DNA of 59,297 nucleotides from an uncultured Pelagibacteraceae bacterium (GTDB lineage Bacteria; Pseudomonadota; Alphaproteobacteria; Pelagibacterales; Pelagibacteraceae), in contig CACNVV010000005.1 of assembly GCA_902624015.1 (NCBI GenBank), forward strand, positions 1 through 59,297. Direction: 5' to 3'. Positions within the stretch are counted from its first letter, which is position 1, and the number at the start of each line of letters is the position of its first letter. Below are positions 16,656 to 25,173 of this stretch, in pieces. Both the position numbers and the translations under genes were made by a program. Under the pieces are notes generated by a model, which did no database searches, was not told where the DNA came from, and worked only from the letters and a program-made list of their open reading frames with translations.

Positions 16656-17576
16656 TGTCAAATATTGAATTGCAAAGAATATTGTAACCACAGAAGCTAA
16701 AGTAGAAATAAATAAAGCTTTTACAATATTTTCTGGATTTACATTATAAGCTGAGCATAAAACTATAGCTGTATGTCCACATGGTGCTACACTAACAAAA
16801 AAAGCACCTGGGATTTTCTCAGGTATACCCGCATCAAAAAGTACAAACCCAATTAATAACAGTGCAATAGGTGAAATAATTAATTTTAAGATAGAAATAG
16901 TTACTGTGATCTTATTTATAACTTTACTGCTATAAAAAGATAAAGTTATTCCAATTGCAAACAGGCCAACGGGTGAAACACAAGCTGCTAATACTGAAAG
17001 TATATAATCAATCGGTGTATCAAAAATATCTATATTAAATGAAAAGAGCAAAACCCCAATCACAATAGACATTATCATTGGATTTAAAAAAAGATTCCTT
17101 AAAAATACTGATAATCGAATACTTTTTTTGGTAGTAAGTTCTAAAAAAAAAGTAATTACTGATAATAAAATTATACCGTCCATTAATATTATACTTGTTA
17201 CTTGAGTTATAACTTCTGTTCCAAAATAAATTTTTGTAATTGGTAATAATAAAGTCACATGATTTGATAATGCTACCATTAATGACCAAATAATTGACTC
17301 TTGAACAGGTCGTTTAAAAAAATTAGATGTAATCAAAAAAGTTATAAGGCCTAGACTGCCTTGCATTAAAAAGTAAGAAATTATTTGTTTTAAATCGATT
17401 TGTCCAATTTCACTTTGAGCAACAAACTTAATTATTAGTGCTGGAACAGCAATGTAGAACAAAAATAAATTTAAAACTTTTGCATGGCTTAGATCAAAAA
17501 TTTTGATCTTACCAAAAATGAAACCTAATACTGTTATAAAAATAAAAGGTGTTAATCCAAAGAAAATTTGAAGCAT
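16650..17576 (-). CDS. AEC (auxin efflux carrier) family transporter
   Basis: Inner-membrane carrier of the AEC family; characterised bacterial members move malonate, malate or related acids. The 308-residue protein has about ten hydrophobic helices and the family features FGKIKIFDLSHAKVLNLFLFYIAVPALI near the start and GAFFVSVAPCGHTAIVLCSAYN near the end. It is the last gene of a minus-strand run with the TauD-type dioxygenase (4 bases upstream) and the dehalogenase-like hydrolase, so it may import their substrate. It converges on the metallo-hydrolase gene with a 6-base overlap. Confidence 0.88.
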   Translation of the reverse strand: MLQIFFGLTPFIFITVLGFIFGKIKIFDLSHAKVLNLFLFYIAVPALIIKFVAQSEIGQIDLKQIISYFLMQGSLGLITFLITSNFFKRPVQESIIWSLMVALSNHVTLLLPITKIYFGTEVITQVTSIILMDGIILLSVITFFLELTTKKSIRLSVFLRNLFLNPMIMSIVIGVLLFSFNIDIFDTPIDYILSVLAACVSPVGLFAIGITLSFYSSKVINKITVTISILKLIISPIALLLIGFVLFDAGIPEKIPGAFFVSVAPCGHTAIVLCSAYNVNPENIVKALFISTLASVVTIFFAIQYLTL

Positions 17577-17580
17577 AAGG

Positions 17581-18372
17581 TTATTTAATTGTTAATCGAT
17601 GCATTATTCTATTTCCTTTAAAGGGTGTTGCCTGATGGAGCATAGATCTGTTATCCCATAAAGCCAATTGATTTTTTTCCCAAGGCAAAGAAAATTGAAA
17701 CTTCTTCTTAATTTGATGATTAAATAAAAACTTTTTGAACTTTTCTTGATTTTTTATCTTTGAACTAAAACCAACAAAATGTCCTGGACTACAATAAATC
17801 GAATAATTTGTACCGATTTTCCTAATTATTTTATGTGAAGATTTAAGTTCTTTAATATTTTTTCCTTTTTCTTTTACTCTTTCTTTTGTTGTAACTGAAA
17901 TCGGACCCTCAGAGGAATATTTACCTTTAATATTTTTAAATTTTTTTTTTATTGGATTTGGTAATTCTTTATAAGCAAGATATTGAGAACAAAATTCTGT
18001 ATTGGCCTTTCCTTTTTTTGGCACAAGTTTTGAAAGCAACATTGTAAATCTTGGTGGCTTTTTTGTATAAATGGAGTCTGTATGAAATTGTTCACCAAAA
18101 CTTGGTCCTTTATCTGTTGATTTTCTTTGCACTACTGTAATTTGAGGAAATTTTTTATTTAAACCTTTTAGTCTTGGATAGTTGGCTAAATTTCCAAAAT
18201 ATTTTGCAAACTTAATGAAAAGTTTAGAAGTTAATTTTTGTTCCTTGAAATATAACATTCCATATTTATTCAGTGCTTTTTTGATTTTTGAAATATCTTT
18301 ATTTGAAATATCTTTTAAATTTACAATTATTTCTGCTCCAATATTTTTTTTATTTGGAATTATTTTTAACAT
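17581..18372 (-). CDS. TauD/TfdA family Fe(II)/2-oxoglutarate dioxygenase
   Basis: Cytosolic non-haem iron dioxygenase related to taurine dioxygenase; it would hydroxylate a small organic compound using oxygen and 2-oxoglutarate. In 263 residues the iron triad is visible: H97 and D99 in QFHTDSIY and H246 in MLHQATPF, with R259 for 2-oxoglutarate in MHRLTIK. Length is near the usual 270-300. Its ATG (18370-18372) lies inside the end of the hydrolase gene, a 23-base overlap, so the genes are cotranscribed. The real substrate is unknown. Confidence 0.88.
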   Translation of the reverse strand: MLKIIPNKKNIGAEIIVNLKDISNKDISKIKKALNKYGMLYFKEQKLTSKLFIKFAKYFGNLANYPRLKGLNKKFPQITVVQRKSTDKGPSFGEQFHTDSIYTKKPPRFTMLLSKLVPKKGKANTEFCSQYLAYKELPNPIKKKFKNIKGKYSSEGPISVTTKERVKEKGKNIKELKSSHKIIRKIGTNYSIYCSPGHFVGFSSKIKNQEKFKKFLFNHQIKKKFQFSLPWEKNQLALWDNRSMLHQATPFKGNRIMHRLTIK

Positions 18373-19237
18373 ATTTTAGAAAAAATTTTTTTAGGTGATT
18401 TATAGTTTGTTTAGGACTTTCCTCTGGTATGAAATGATCTGAATTAATTTCTGCACCATAGATTTTTTTATTTGTATATTTTTGCCAAATTTTAATCGAA
18501 TTAAATTGCTTTCCAACTACTCCTTTTTTTCCCCACAAAACTTGGATAGGAATATTTAATTTTTTATTTCTATCTTTTTTATCGTGCTCTAAGTCTATAG
18601 TGGCCGCAGCTCTATAATCTTCACATGTTGCTTGAATTCTTTTACTTTGTTTAAAGGCTCTTAAATATTCATCTTCAACTCTTCCAATCGCACGTTTAGA
18701 TGACCTGTTAAACCGACTATGTAACCATCTTTTAGGGTCTGCCATTATCATTTTCTCTGGTAAAGGTGCGGGCTGTATTAAATAAAACCAATGAAAATAT
18801 CCTTTTGCAAACTTCATATCTGTATGCTCGTACATATCTAGAGTTGGACAAATATCTAATACACTTAAAGCCATAATTTTATTTCTATAATCTCTTGCCA
18901 TTCTGTGTGCAACTCTCCCACCTCTATCATGACCAGCAACAAAAAATTTTTTAAAATTTAATTTACTCATCAACTGAACCATATCTTTTGCCATCTCTCT
19001 TTTAGAATAGTTTTTATGATTAATTCCACCAGGCAAAACTAAACTGTCCCCATATCCCCTAAGATCGGCGACTATTACTGTAAAATATTTACTAAGTTCA
19101 GGTGCAGTCTTGTGCCACATTAAATGTGATTGTGGATATCCGTGAAGTAGCAATAGTGGAGGACCGTTTCCTTTAAATCGACAAAAAATTTTACCCTTGC
19201 TTACTTTAACAAATTTTTTTTTAAAACCATTAAACAT
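18350..19237 (-). CDS. Alpha/beta hydrolase with the full haloacetate dehalogenase residue set
   Basis: Alpha/beta-hydrolase closely resembling haloacetate (fluoroacetate) dehalogenases, which release halide and form glycolate. In 295 residues I see HGYPQSHLMWH, the nucleophile D104 in GHDRGGRVAH with carboxylate-binding R105 and R108, the acid D128 in VLDICPT, halide-pocket H149/W150 and Y208 (CEDYRA), and catalytic H268 in SDHFIPEE. These correspond one-to-one to the residues known in the Rhodopseudomonas enzyme. It heads an operon with a TauD-type dioxygenase and an AEC carrier. Epoxide or ester hydrolysis remains possible. Confidence 0.88.
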   Translation of the reverse strand: MFNGFKKKFVKVSKGKIFCRFKGNGPPLLLLHGYPQSHLMWHKTAPELSKYFTVIVADLRGYGDSLVLPGGINHKNYSKREMAKDMVQLMSKLNFKKFFVAGHDRGGRVAHRMARDYRNKIMALSVLDICPTLDMYEHTDMKFAKGYFHWFYLIQPAPLPEKMIMADPKRWLHSRFNRSSKRAIGRVEDEYLRAFKQSKRIQATCEDYRAAATIDLEHDKKDRNKKLNIPIQVLWGKKGVVGKQFNSIKIWQKYTNKKIYGAEINSDHFIPEESPKQTINHLKKFFLKYVKNNSK

Positions 19238-19248
19238 GATTAAACTAT

Positions 19249-19524
19249 TTAATTATTTAATAGTTTATTTTTCGCCTTTTCAAATTCCTCTTGAGAAATA
19301 ATTCCTTTTTCTTTTAAATCATTCAATTTAGTAAGTTCATCACTTAAATTGCTACTTTGTTCGGCAGAAGTCTCGCTTGTATCCCCACTTTCATTTTCAG
19401 CTTCCTCTTTCTCAGCTCTATTAGCTTCTTTAGATTTAAATCCATTCATAATTGCCATTCCACCTAAGTATAAAACATAAGCCATAATAGGAATGACCAA
19501 TCCAAAAAAAATTATTTTTTCCAT
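19249..19524 (-). CDS. Small membrane protein with C-terminal SHOCT domain
   Basis: The 91-residue product has one hydrophobic helix at about residues 4-26, an acidic, Glu/Ser-rich linker, and a C-terminal SHOCT motif. The motif reads LTKLNDLKEKGIISQEEFEKAKNKLL in conserved form, given here in part as LNDLKEKGIISQEEF. SHOCT domains are short oligomerisation helices at the ends of unrelated proteins. The gene lies between the hydrolase operon (11 bases) and another small membrane gene (3 bases). Function unknown. Confidence 0.8.
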   Translation of the reverse strand: MEKIIFFGLVIPIMAYVLYLGGMAIMNGFKSKEANRAEKEEAENESGDTSETSAEQSSNLSDELTKLNDLKEKGIISQEEFEKAKNKLLNN

Positions 19525-19527
19525 AAT

Positions 19528-19731
19528 TTAATCTTCATCTTCTTCACGCCAGTTTTTTTCATACATTAAATATGCAGCGTATATTACTGATACAGTACCT
19601 ACAATCATACCATAATCAAAACCAGTTTGCTTGTCATGCAAATACCAACCTAATTGTGTTGCCCCAATAGGTGGAACTGTAAGAAGCAAAAAAATTATAC
19701 CAAATCTGTATGGTCGTTTAGGTTTTTTCAT
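19528..19731 (-). CDS. Small membrane protein, two spans
   Basis: I do not recognise a family. The 67 residues begin with a basic MKKPKRPYRFG, then two hydrophobic helices at about 11-29 and 40-57, and end in an acidic tail (WREEDED). The pattern suggests a small inner-membrane protein with both ends in the cytosol. It is 3 bases upstream of the SHOCT-domain gene on the same strand, so the two are probably cotranscribed. It follows folD after 38 bases. Confidence 0.68.
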   Translation of the reverse strand: MKKPKRPYRFGIIFLLLTVPPIGATQLGWYLHDKQTGFDYGMIVGTVSVIYAAYLMYEKNWREEDED

Positions 19732-19769
19732 TCTAATAAATTAACAGATTACAGCTTATGGTTTAATTA

Positions 19770-20615
19770 TTAAATTTGCGATCTTTTGAAACAGTCGATC
19801 GTATTTTTAAGCAAACAAGCAATGGTCATTGGACCTACACCGCCTGGAACTGGTGTAAGTGCTTTTGCATTTTTTGAAACTTCATCAAAATGAACATCGC
19901 CAACTATACCGTTATCAGTTTTATTTATACCAACATCAATAACAATAGCATCTTTTTTAACCCAATCTCCTCTAACAAGTTCGGGTATACCTACAGCTGC
20001 AACAATTATATCTGCGTCTAAACATTCAGCTTTTAAATCTTTAGTTTTTGAATGAGTTATAGTTACGGTGCAATTTTCTTTTAAAAGAAGTTGTGTCATT
20101 GGTTTACCATTTAAATTTGATCTACCCACAACCACAGCTTTTTTACCACTTAAATTAGGTTCAATCTTTTTTATCAACAAATAACATCCAAGCGGAGTAC
20201 AAGGTATCGAACTTTCATAACCAGATGAAAGATTGCCTACATTCATTGGATGAAATCCATCTACGTCCTTTGAGGGAACAATAGCTTCTATTACCTTCTG
20301 CTTATCAATATGCTTAGGTAAAGGAAGTTGAACTAAAATTCCTGAAACAGTTTCATCGCTGTTTAGTTCTTGAATTTTTTCTAGAACAGTCCTTTCTTCA
20401 ACTGAGTCTGGATATTTAATTACTTCAGATTTTAATCCTACCTCATTTGCTGACTTCTCTTTATTTCTTACGTAAATCTGACTAGGTGTTAAATCACCAA
20501 TAAGTATTACTGTTAAACCTGGTACTTTATTATGTTTTGATTTTAACTCTGCAACTTCTTCCTTCAACTCTGCTCTTAATTCTGCGGCTGCTTTTTTTCC
20601 ATCAATTAAAATCAT
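19770..20615 (-). CDS. folD: Methylenetetrahydrofolate dehydrogenase / cyclohydrolase FolD
   Basis: Cytosolic bifunctional enzyme interconverting 5,10-methylene-, 5,10-methenyl- and 10-formyl-tetrahydrofolate with NADP. The 281 residues contain the signature VGLKSEVIKYPD region, YVRNKEKSANEVG with the catalytic Lys (about 49-61), GILVQLPLPKHI, the cofactor motif VVGRSNLNGKP, and the terminal VTPVPGGVGPMTIA-like TPVPGGVGPMT. It follows yggT by 9 bases in a long minus-strand run from hemC. It would feed formyl groups to purine synthesis (purH is also in this window). Confidence 0.96.
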   Translation of the reverse strand: MILIDGKKAAAELRAELKEEVAELKSKHNKVPGLTVILIGDLTPSQIYVRNKEKSANEVGLKSEVIKYPDSVEERTVLEKIQELNSDETVSGILVQLPLPKHIDKQKVIEAIVPSKDVDGFHPMNVGNLSSGYESSIPCTPLGCYLLIKKIEPNLSGKKAVVVGRSNLNGKPMTQLLLKENCTVTITHSKTKDLKAECLDADIIVAAVGIPELVRGDWVKKDAIVIDVGINKTDNGIVGDVHFDEVSKNAKALTPVPGGVGPMTIACLLKNTIDCFKRSQI

Positions 20616-20624
20616 ATTTCTCTC

Positions 20625-20915
20625 TTAAAAAATCATTGGTGCGATGTACAGCTTCATACACATTTCGATAAACCAAATCAATAAAAGAAGAATGATTGGA
20701 GAAATATCTAGTGAACCTAAATTTGGCAAAAAACGTCTAATTTTATTCAGAAATGGCTCGGTTAATTTGTAACTTAACTCTAAAATTGCATACACAAACC
20801 TATTTTGAGTATTAAGAACGTTAAAAGCTATTAACCAACTTACAATAACATTGGCGATTACAACATAAGAGTACAATTTTAAAATTTGTAAAACTAAATA
20901 AAAAATAGCTATCAT
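20625..20915 (-). CDS. YggT family membrane protein
   Basis: Small inner-membrane protein with two YggT-type helices; homologues are linked to cell-envelope or osmotic functions and cell division. The 96 residues show a first helix at about 4-30 (including VIVSWLIAFNV), then the family motif KLTEPFLNKIRRFLPNLGSLDISPIILLL around residues 50-80, and a second long helix. Its ATG overlaps the mscS stop by 4 bases (20912-20915). It sits between mscS and folD on the same strand. Confidence 0.88.
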   Translation of the reverse strand: MIAIFYLVLQILKLYSYVVIANVIVSWLIAFNVLNTQNRFVYAILELSYKLTEPFLNKIRRFLPNLGSLDISPIILLLLIWFIEMCMKLYIAPMIF

Positions 20916-21997
20916 TTTTTCTCAACGTAAATCGACTGACTTGGGAAAGCAAATGAAGCACCATTTTTTTCTACAATTTCTTTAATCGCAATTGCTAATC
21001 TTTCTTTTACATCAAGCCAATTATTCCAACTTCCTGTTTTTGTAAAGCATCTTACATACATATCTATTGAACTATCAGAAAATTTATCAACTCTTACCGC
21101 AACACCAATTGAGGTATTATAATCTTCGCTTGAATTAATATGACTTTCGATTTCATCTCTAATTTTTTTTAACTGATCTACAGTAGTGTCGTATTGAAGC
21201 GTAATAATCCAACTGATTAACCAATTTGAAGTTTCACTTACATTTACAACTGCGTTTTCGGCAAATTGAAAATTTGGAATAATAGCAAGAGATTTGTCAA
21301 ACTTTCTAATTGTTGTTGATCTAAATCCAATCTTTTCTACTACACCTTCAATAATACCCTCGACAGCTATCCAATCTCCAATTTTAAATCTCTTTTCAAC
21401 TAAAACTAAAATTCCTGATATTAAATTTTTGAATAAATCTTGTGCCCCTAATGCTACAGCAACACCAAACAATCCAAGACCTGCAATGATTGGACCTATT
21501 TTTATTCCCCACAATTCTAAAACTGCTGCTAAACCTAAAATAAAAATTAAAATTTTTAGCGATTTAATTATCCAGCCAATAAGTTCTCTTGTTAACAATT
21601 TGTCTAAACCACTAAGTATGTATGAGATTGGTTCTATGATTTGGTGAATTACCCAAAAAATTAAAATTGTGATCAACGTTCTATTAATTGTATCTACCAC
21701 TTCTCTTCCTTCTAATGAGAAAGTCATGTAGTAGCTTGCAATAAAAAATCCTAATACAATTGGTAAAAATCTTGCTGGACCTACAAGTGATTGAACAAAA
21801 GTATCATCTAATTTATTCGTTGTTCTTTTCGAGATAATTTCTAATTTTTTAATAACTAATTTGCTTATTAGACCTCTAAAAATTAAAAATAGTAAAAATA
21901 TTCCAATACCAATTAAGATTTGAAAGATATCAACACCAAGAATTCCTTTATTCCATACTGATAAAAATATCTCCGAAAAATTATTAATTAATTCCAT
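20912..21997 (-). CDS. MscS-family mechanosensitive ion channel
   Basis: Inner-membrane channel that opens under membrane tension and protects against hypo-osmotic shock. The 361-residue protein has four or five N-terminal helices. The MscS pore helix follows at about residues 165-195 (GLGLFGVAVALGAQDLFKNLISG), then the beta domain signature FKIGDWIAVEGIIEGVVEKIGFRST, and a C-terminal alpha/beta domain. It lies 2 bases after hemD and overlaps yggT by 4 bases. It is somewhat longer than E. coli MscS (286), with extra N-terminal helices. Confidence 0.92.
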   Translation of the reverse strand: MELINNFSEIFLSVWNKGILGVDIFQILIGIGIFLLFLIFRGLISKLVIKKLEIISKRTTNKLDDTFVQSLVGPARFLPIVLGFFIASYYMTFSLEGREVVDTINRTLITILIFWVIHQIIEPISYILSGLDKLLTRELIGWIIKSLKILIFILGLAAVLELWGIKIGPIIAGLGLFGVAVALGAQDLFKNLISGILVLVEKRFKIGDWIAVEGIIEGVVEKIGFRSTTIRKFDKSLAIIPNFQFAENAVVNVSETSNWLISWIITLQYDTTVDQLKKIRDEIESHINSSEDYNTSIGVAVRVDKFSDSSIDMYVRCFTKTGSWNNWLDVKERLAIAIKEIVEKNGASFAFPSQSIYVEKK

Positions 21998-21999
21998 TT

Positions 22000-22698
22000 C
22001 TAAATTTTATATAACAAAAACTCTTCTTCTCCAGGGTTAAAAAGAAAAATCTTTTTCCATTTGATTTCGTTCAGTATTGATGAGGTTTTTTCGCCTATAC
22101 ACATCAAATTTGTATTCATCCATAAATTTTCGGTTTGGTAAATCTTTATAAAATTTAAGAAACTTGACGCACTATTTTGAGAGTAAACATAGACCATATC
22201 AGGCATATTTAATTTTAATTCATTAACAAATTTCTCATCAAATTTTTGATTATGATCTACTCTGTAATTAATAATTCTTTTTACCTTAAAACCTTCGCTT
22301 AACAGCTGTTGATCTAAATCAACCGATATTGTTTCACCACTAACGTAAAGTAATTCTTTATTTTTGGAATCATAACTTTGTATAATTAACTCCTTTAAGT
22401 TTGTAACATTTCCCTCAGCCGCAATTGTATTTTGAAAACCAACACTTCTTGCTTTATTTTCTGTAGCATTTCCAACACAAAAGCATTTAATATTTTTATC
22501 TAATTTTACTGTGTTTAAAAATTTAACTGCATTTGCACTAGTAAAAACAATTCCACCATATTCAGAAAAGTTAATTTCTTCATAATTAACCTTTTCAATT
22601 CTTAATAATGGAAGATGAGAAACTTGATGTCCTAACGATTGAAATTTTAATATCATTTCAGAACAATCCTCTAGTGGTCTAGTTAACAAAATATGCAT
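22000..22698 (-). CDS. hemD: Uroporphyrinogen-III synthase
   Basis: Cytosolic enzyme that cyclises hydroxymethylbilane with D-ring inversion to uroporphyrinogen III. The sequence family diverges greatly, but the 232-residue size and motifs fit. They are the start HILLTRPLEDCSEM, GGIVFTSANAVKFL at about residues 48-61, and VYVYSQNSASSF around 165-180. Position directly after hemC with one base between them makes the call strong. It is the fourth step of the tetrapyrrole route whose later genes hemE, hemH and hemJ also lie in this window. Confidence 0.88.
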   Translation of the reverse strand: MHILLTRPLEDCSEMILKFQSLGHQVSHLPLLRIEKVNYEEINFSEYGGIVFTSANAVKFLNTVKLDKNIKCFCVGNATENKARSVGFQNTIAAEGNVTNLKELIIQSYDSKNKELLYVSGETISVDLDQQLLSEGFKVKRIINYRVDHNQKFDEKFVNELKLNMPDMVYVYSQNSASSFLNFIKIYQTENLWMNTNLMCIGEKTSSILNEIKWKKIFLFNPGEEEFLLYKI

Positions 22699-22699
22699 A

Positions 22700-23617
22700 T
22701 TATCTTTTATATGAATTATTTGATTTTGTTTTTAAAAGTATTCCAATCTCTTTACCAATTTCTTTAAACTCATTCAAATTACCAACTTTTTTTTCATAAA
22801 ACCTTTGTTTACCATCTAAAGAAAAAAGTTCAGCCTCCACCGTAATCTTATCTCCATCAACCACTGAATGAGCACCAATTGCTGTTTCACAATCTCCATC
22901 TAAAACTTTTAAAATATTTCTCTCAAGGTGAGCTCTTTTATGTGTTTCCTCATGATTAATTTTATTTAAAATAGAAATTGTCTCATCATCATTCTCCCTG
23001 CACTGAAGAGCAATTACGCCTTGTCCTGCACTAGGAATTATTTCTTCAGCTGAAAAAATTTCTGAGATTTCATTTTCAAATTTTAAAAATTTGATACCAG
23101 CATAAGACAAAATAATTGCATCATACATCCCTTCATTCAATTTTCTAATTCTAGTATCTACATTTCCTCTAATTAGTTTACAGTTCAAATCTTGTCTAAT
23201 TTTTTTTATTTGAAATTCTCTTCTGTATGATGAGGTACCAACAATTGAGTGTTGATCTAAATCTTTAAGTTTTTTTTTGTTCTTTGTAATTAAAATTTCT
23301 CTAGGGTCATTTCTTTTAAGAAAAGAATCTGTCCTTAATCCTTCTGTTTCATTAGCAGGCATATCTTTCAGTGCATGGACTGCAATATCAATATTTTTTA
23401 ATTGAAGTTCTTTTTCAATATTGCTTGAAAACAAACCTTTGCCACCAAGCTCAGATAATCTTATATCCTGTACTTCGTCACCTTTAGTTGTAATTGATTT
23501 TATTAAAATATCCTCATTACCAAGGTCGGTATTTTCAATAATCTTATCTTTAGCTTGTTGAGCATAAAGTAAGGCAAGCTTGCTACCCCTAGATCCAATT
23601 ATTATTTTTTTTCTCAT
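22700..23617 (-). CDS. hemC: Porphobilinogen deaminase (hydroxymethylbilane synthase)
   Basis: Cytosolic enzyme that joins four porphobilinogens into hydroxymethylbilane. The 305 residues include the N-terminal IGSRGSKLALLYAQ, the catalytic-site Asp and Arg regions (HALKDMPA at 81-88, GTSSYRREFQ at 127-136, IRGNVDTRIRKL at 149-160), and C243 in LDGDCETAIGAH, which holds the dipyrromethane cofactor. All key features are intact. It heads a minus-strand operon with hemD and is divergent from tsaD across 54 bases. Confidence 0.97.
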   Translation of the reverse strand: MRKKIIIGSRGSKLALLYAQQAKDKIIENTDLGNEDILIKSITTKGDEVQDIRLSELGGKGLFSSNIEKELQLKNIDIAVHALKDMPANETEGLRTDSFLKRNDPREILITKNKKKLKDLDQHSIVGTSSYRREFQIKKIRQDLNCKLIRGNVDTRIRKLNEGMYDAIILSYAGIKFLKFENEISEIFSAEEIIPSAGQGVIALQCRENDDETISILNKINHEETHKRAHLERNILKVLDGDCETAIGAHSVVDGDKITVEAELFSLDGKQRFYEKKVGNLNEFKEIGKEIGILLKTKSNNSYKR

Positions 23618-23671
23618 AAAAATTTATTTCTTACTTGTATTAAGATTGTACAATTATTAAAAACTATTTGA

Positions 23672-24745
23672 ATGAGCAAAAAACCCTTAATTCTTGGAAT
23701 AGAGTCTAGTTGTGATGAAACTGCAGCTTCTTTAATCACTGAAAATGAAGAAGGATTCCCAATAGTTTTGTCGAATATTGTTTCTAGTCAAGTGGAGGTT
23801 CATAAGGAGTTTGGTGGTGTTGTTCCTGAACTAGCAGCTCGTTCACACATTGAGAAAATTGATTGGATTGTCAAAAAAGCTATTAATAAAAGTGGGAGAA
23901 AAATTGAAGAAATAGATGCGATTGCTTCTACCGCTGGTCCTGGATTAATTGTTTGTCTTTCAGTTGGATTAAGTTTTGGTAAAGCTTTCGCATCAGCAAT
24001 AAATAAACCTTTTATTGCTGTTAATCATTTAGAGGGACATGCCTTAAGTCCAAAACTAAATACAAATCTAAATTATCCATATTTACTTCTTTTAATTTCA
24101 GGTGGGCACTCACAATATTTAAGTGTTCAGAATCTTGGTAAATATAAAAGATTGGGAACAACTATTGATGATGCATTAGGTGAAGCATTCGATAAAACGG
24201 CAAAACTTTTAGGAATAGAATTTCCAGGTGGACCTCAAATAGAAATTTTAGCTAAAAAAGGTGATCCAGAAAAATATGATTTACCAAAACCAATTTTCAG
24301 CAAGGGAGGATGCAATCTTTCTTTTGCAGGTCTAAAAACTGCCGTGTTGAAGATAAGCAAAACAATTAAATCAGAACAAGATAAATACGACCTTGCAGCG
24401 TCTTTTCAAAAAACAATAGAAGAAATTTTATATAAAAAAACAAAGATTGCTTTCAATGAATTTGAAAAAATAAATGAATTAAATGAAAAAATTTTTGTTG
24501 TTGCTGGAGGGGTTGCAGCAAATATAAAAATTAGGTCTATGTTAATTAACCTATGTGAAGAAAATAATTATAAAAGTATTTTTCCACCTATAGAGTTTTG
24601 TGGAGATAATGCAGCAATGATTGCAATGGTAGGTTTAGAAAAATTTAAACTAAATCAATTTAATAATTTAGATTATCCAGCAAAACCAAGATGGCCTTTA
24701 GACGAAGATGCAGCTTTTCTCAAAGGTGCTGGGGTTCAATTATAA
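23672..24745 (+). CDS. tsaD: tRNA N6-adenosine threonylcarbamoyltransferase TsaD
   Basis: ATPase-fold enzyme that transfers the threonylcarbamoyl group to A37 of tRNAs reading ANN codons, together with TsaB and TsaE. In the 357 residues I see GIESSCDETAAS at 9-20, GVVPELAARSH, the metal-binding H-x3-H in NHLEGHALSP (about 118-127), LLISGGHSQY, and CGDNAAMIAMVG near the end. Length is normal. Its stop shares a base with the start of the EVE-domain gene. It is divergent from hemC. Confidence 0.97.
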   Translation: MSKKPLILGIESSCDETAASLITENEEGFPIVLSNIVSSQVEVHKEFGGVVPELAARSHIEKIDWIVKKAINKSGRKIEEIDAIASTAGPGLIVCLSVGLSFGKAFASAINKPFIAVNHLEGHALSPKLNTNLNYPYLLLLISGGHSQYLSVQNLGKYKRLGTTIDDALGEAFDKTAKLLGIEFPGGPQIEILAKKGDPEKYDLPKPIFSKGGCNLSFAGLKTAVLKISKTIKSEQDKYDLAASFQKTIEEILYKKTKIAFNEFEKINELNEKIFVVAGGVAANIKIRSMLINLCEENNYKSIFPPIEFCGDNAAMIAMVGLEKFKLNQFNNLDYPAKPRWPLDEDAAFLKGAGVQL

Positions 24746-25158
24746 TGAAGTATTGGTTAATTAAATCCGAGCCAGATGTTTGGTCAATTGACCAACAAAA
24801 AAAAGCTGGAATTAAAGGTGCACCTTGGGATGGTGTCAGAAATTATCAAGCTGCAAAAAATTTAAAAAGTATGAGTAAAGGAGATCTATGTTTTTTTTAT
24901 CATTCAAACATAGGAAAAGAGATAGTTGGAATAGTAAAAGTTATTAAAGAATCGTATATAGATAAAACAGACAAAACAGGGAGATTTGTTGCCGTTACTG
25001 TTCAATTTAAGTCTAAATTTTCAAAGCCTATAACACTCGAAAGTATTAAAAAAAATAAGTATTTAAGCCATTTAGCTCTGATAAAGCAAAGTAGGCTTTC
25101 TGTAATGCCTGTTGATTATAAAAGCTGGAAAATTATAAATAACATGAGTAAGATTTAA
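24745..25158 (+). CDS. EVE-domain (PUA-like) protein
   Basis: Small cytosolic protein of the EVE domain, a PUA-related fold that can bind modified bases in nucleic acids. The 137-residue product begins MKYWLIKSEPDVWSID, the family signature, followed by WDGVRNYQAAKNLKSMSKGDLCFFYHS. The open frame extends upstream inside tsaD, but the ATG at 24745, overlapping the tsaD stop as TAATG, gives the conserved start. Translational coupling to a tRNA-modifying gene is notable, though the bound ligand is unknown. Confidence 0.92.
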   Translation: MKYWLIKSEPDVWSIDQQKKAGIKGAPWDGVRNYQAAKNLKSMSKGDLCFFYHSNIGKEIVGIVKVIKESYIDKTDKTGRFVAVTVQFKSKFSKPITLESIKKNKYLSHLALIKQSRLSVMPVDYKSWKIINNMSKI

Positions 25159-25173
25159 AAAAAAAATTGTCCT

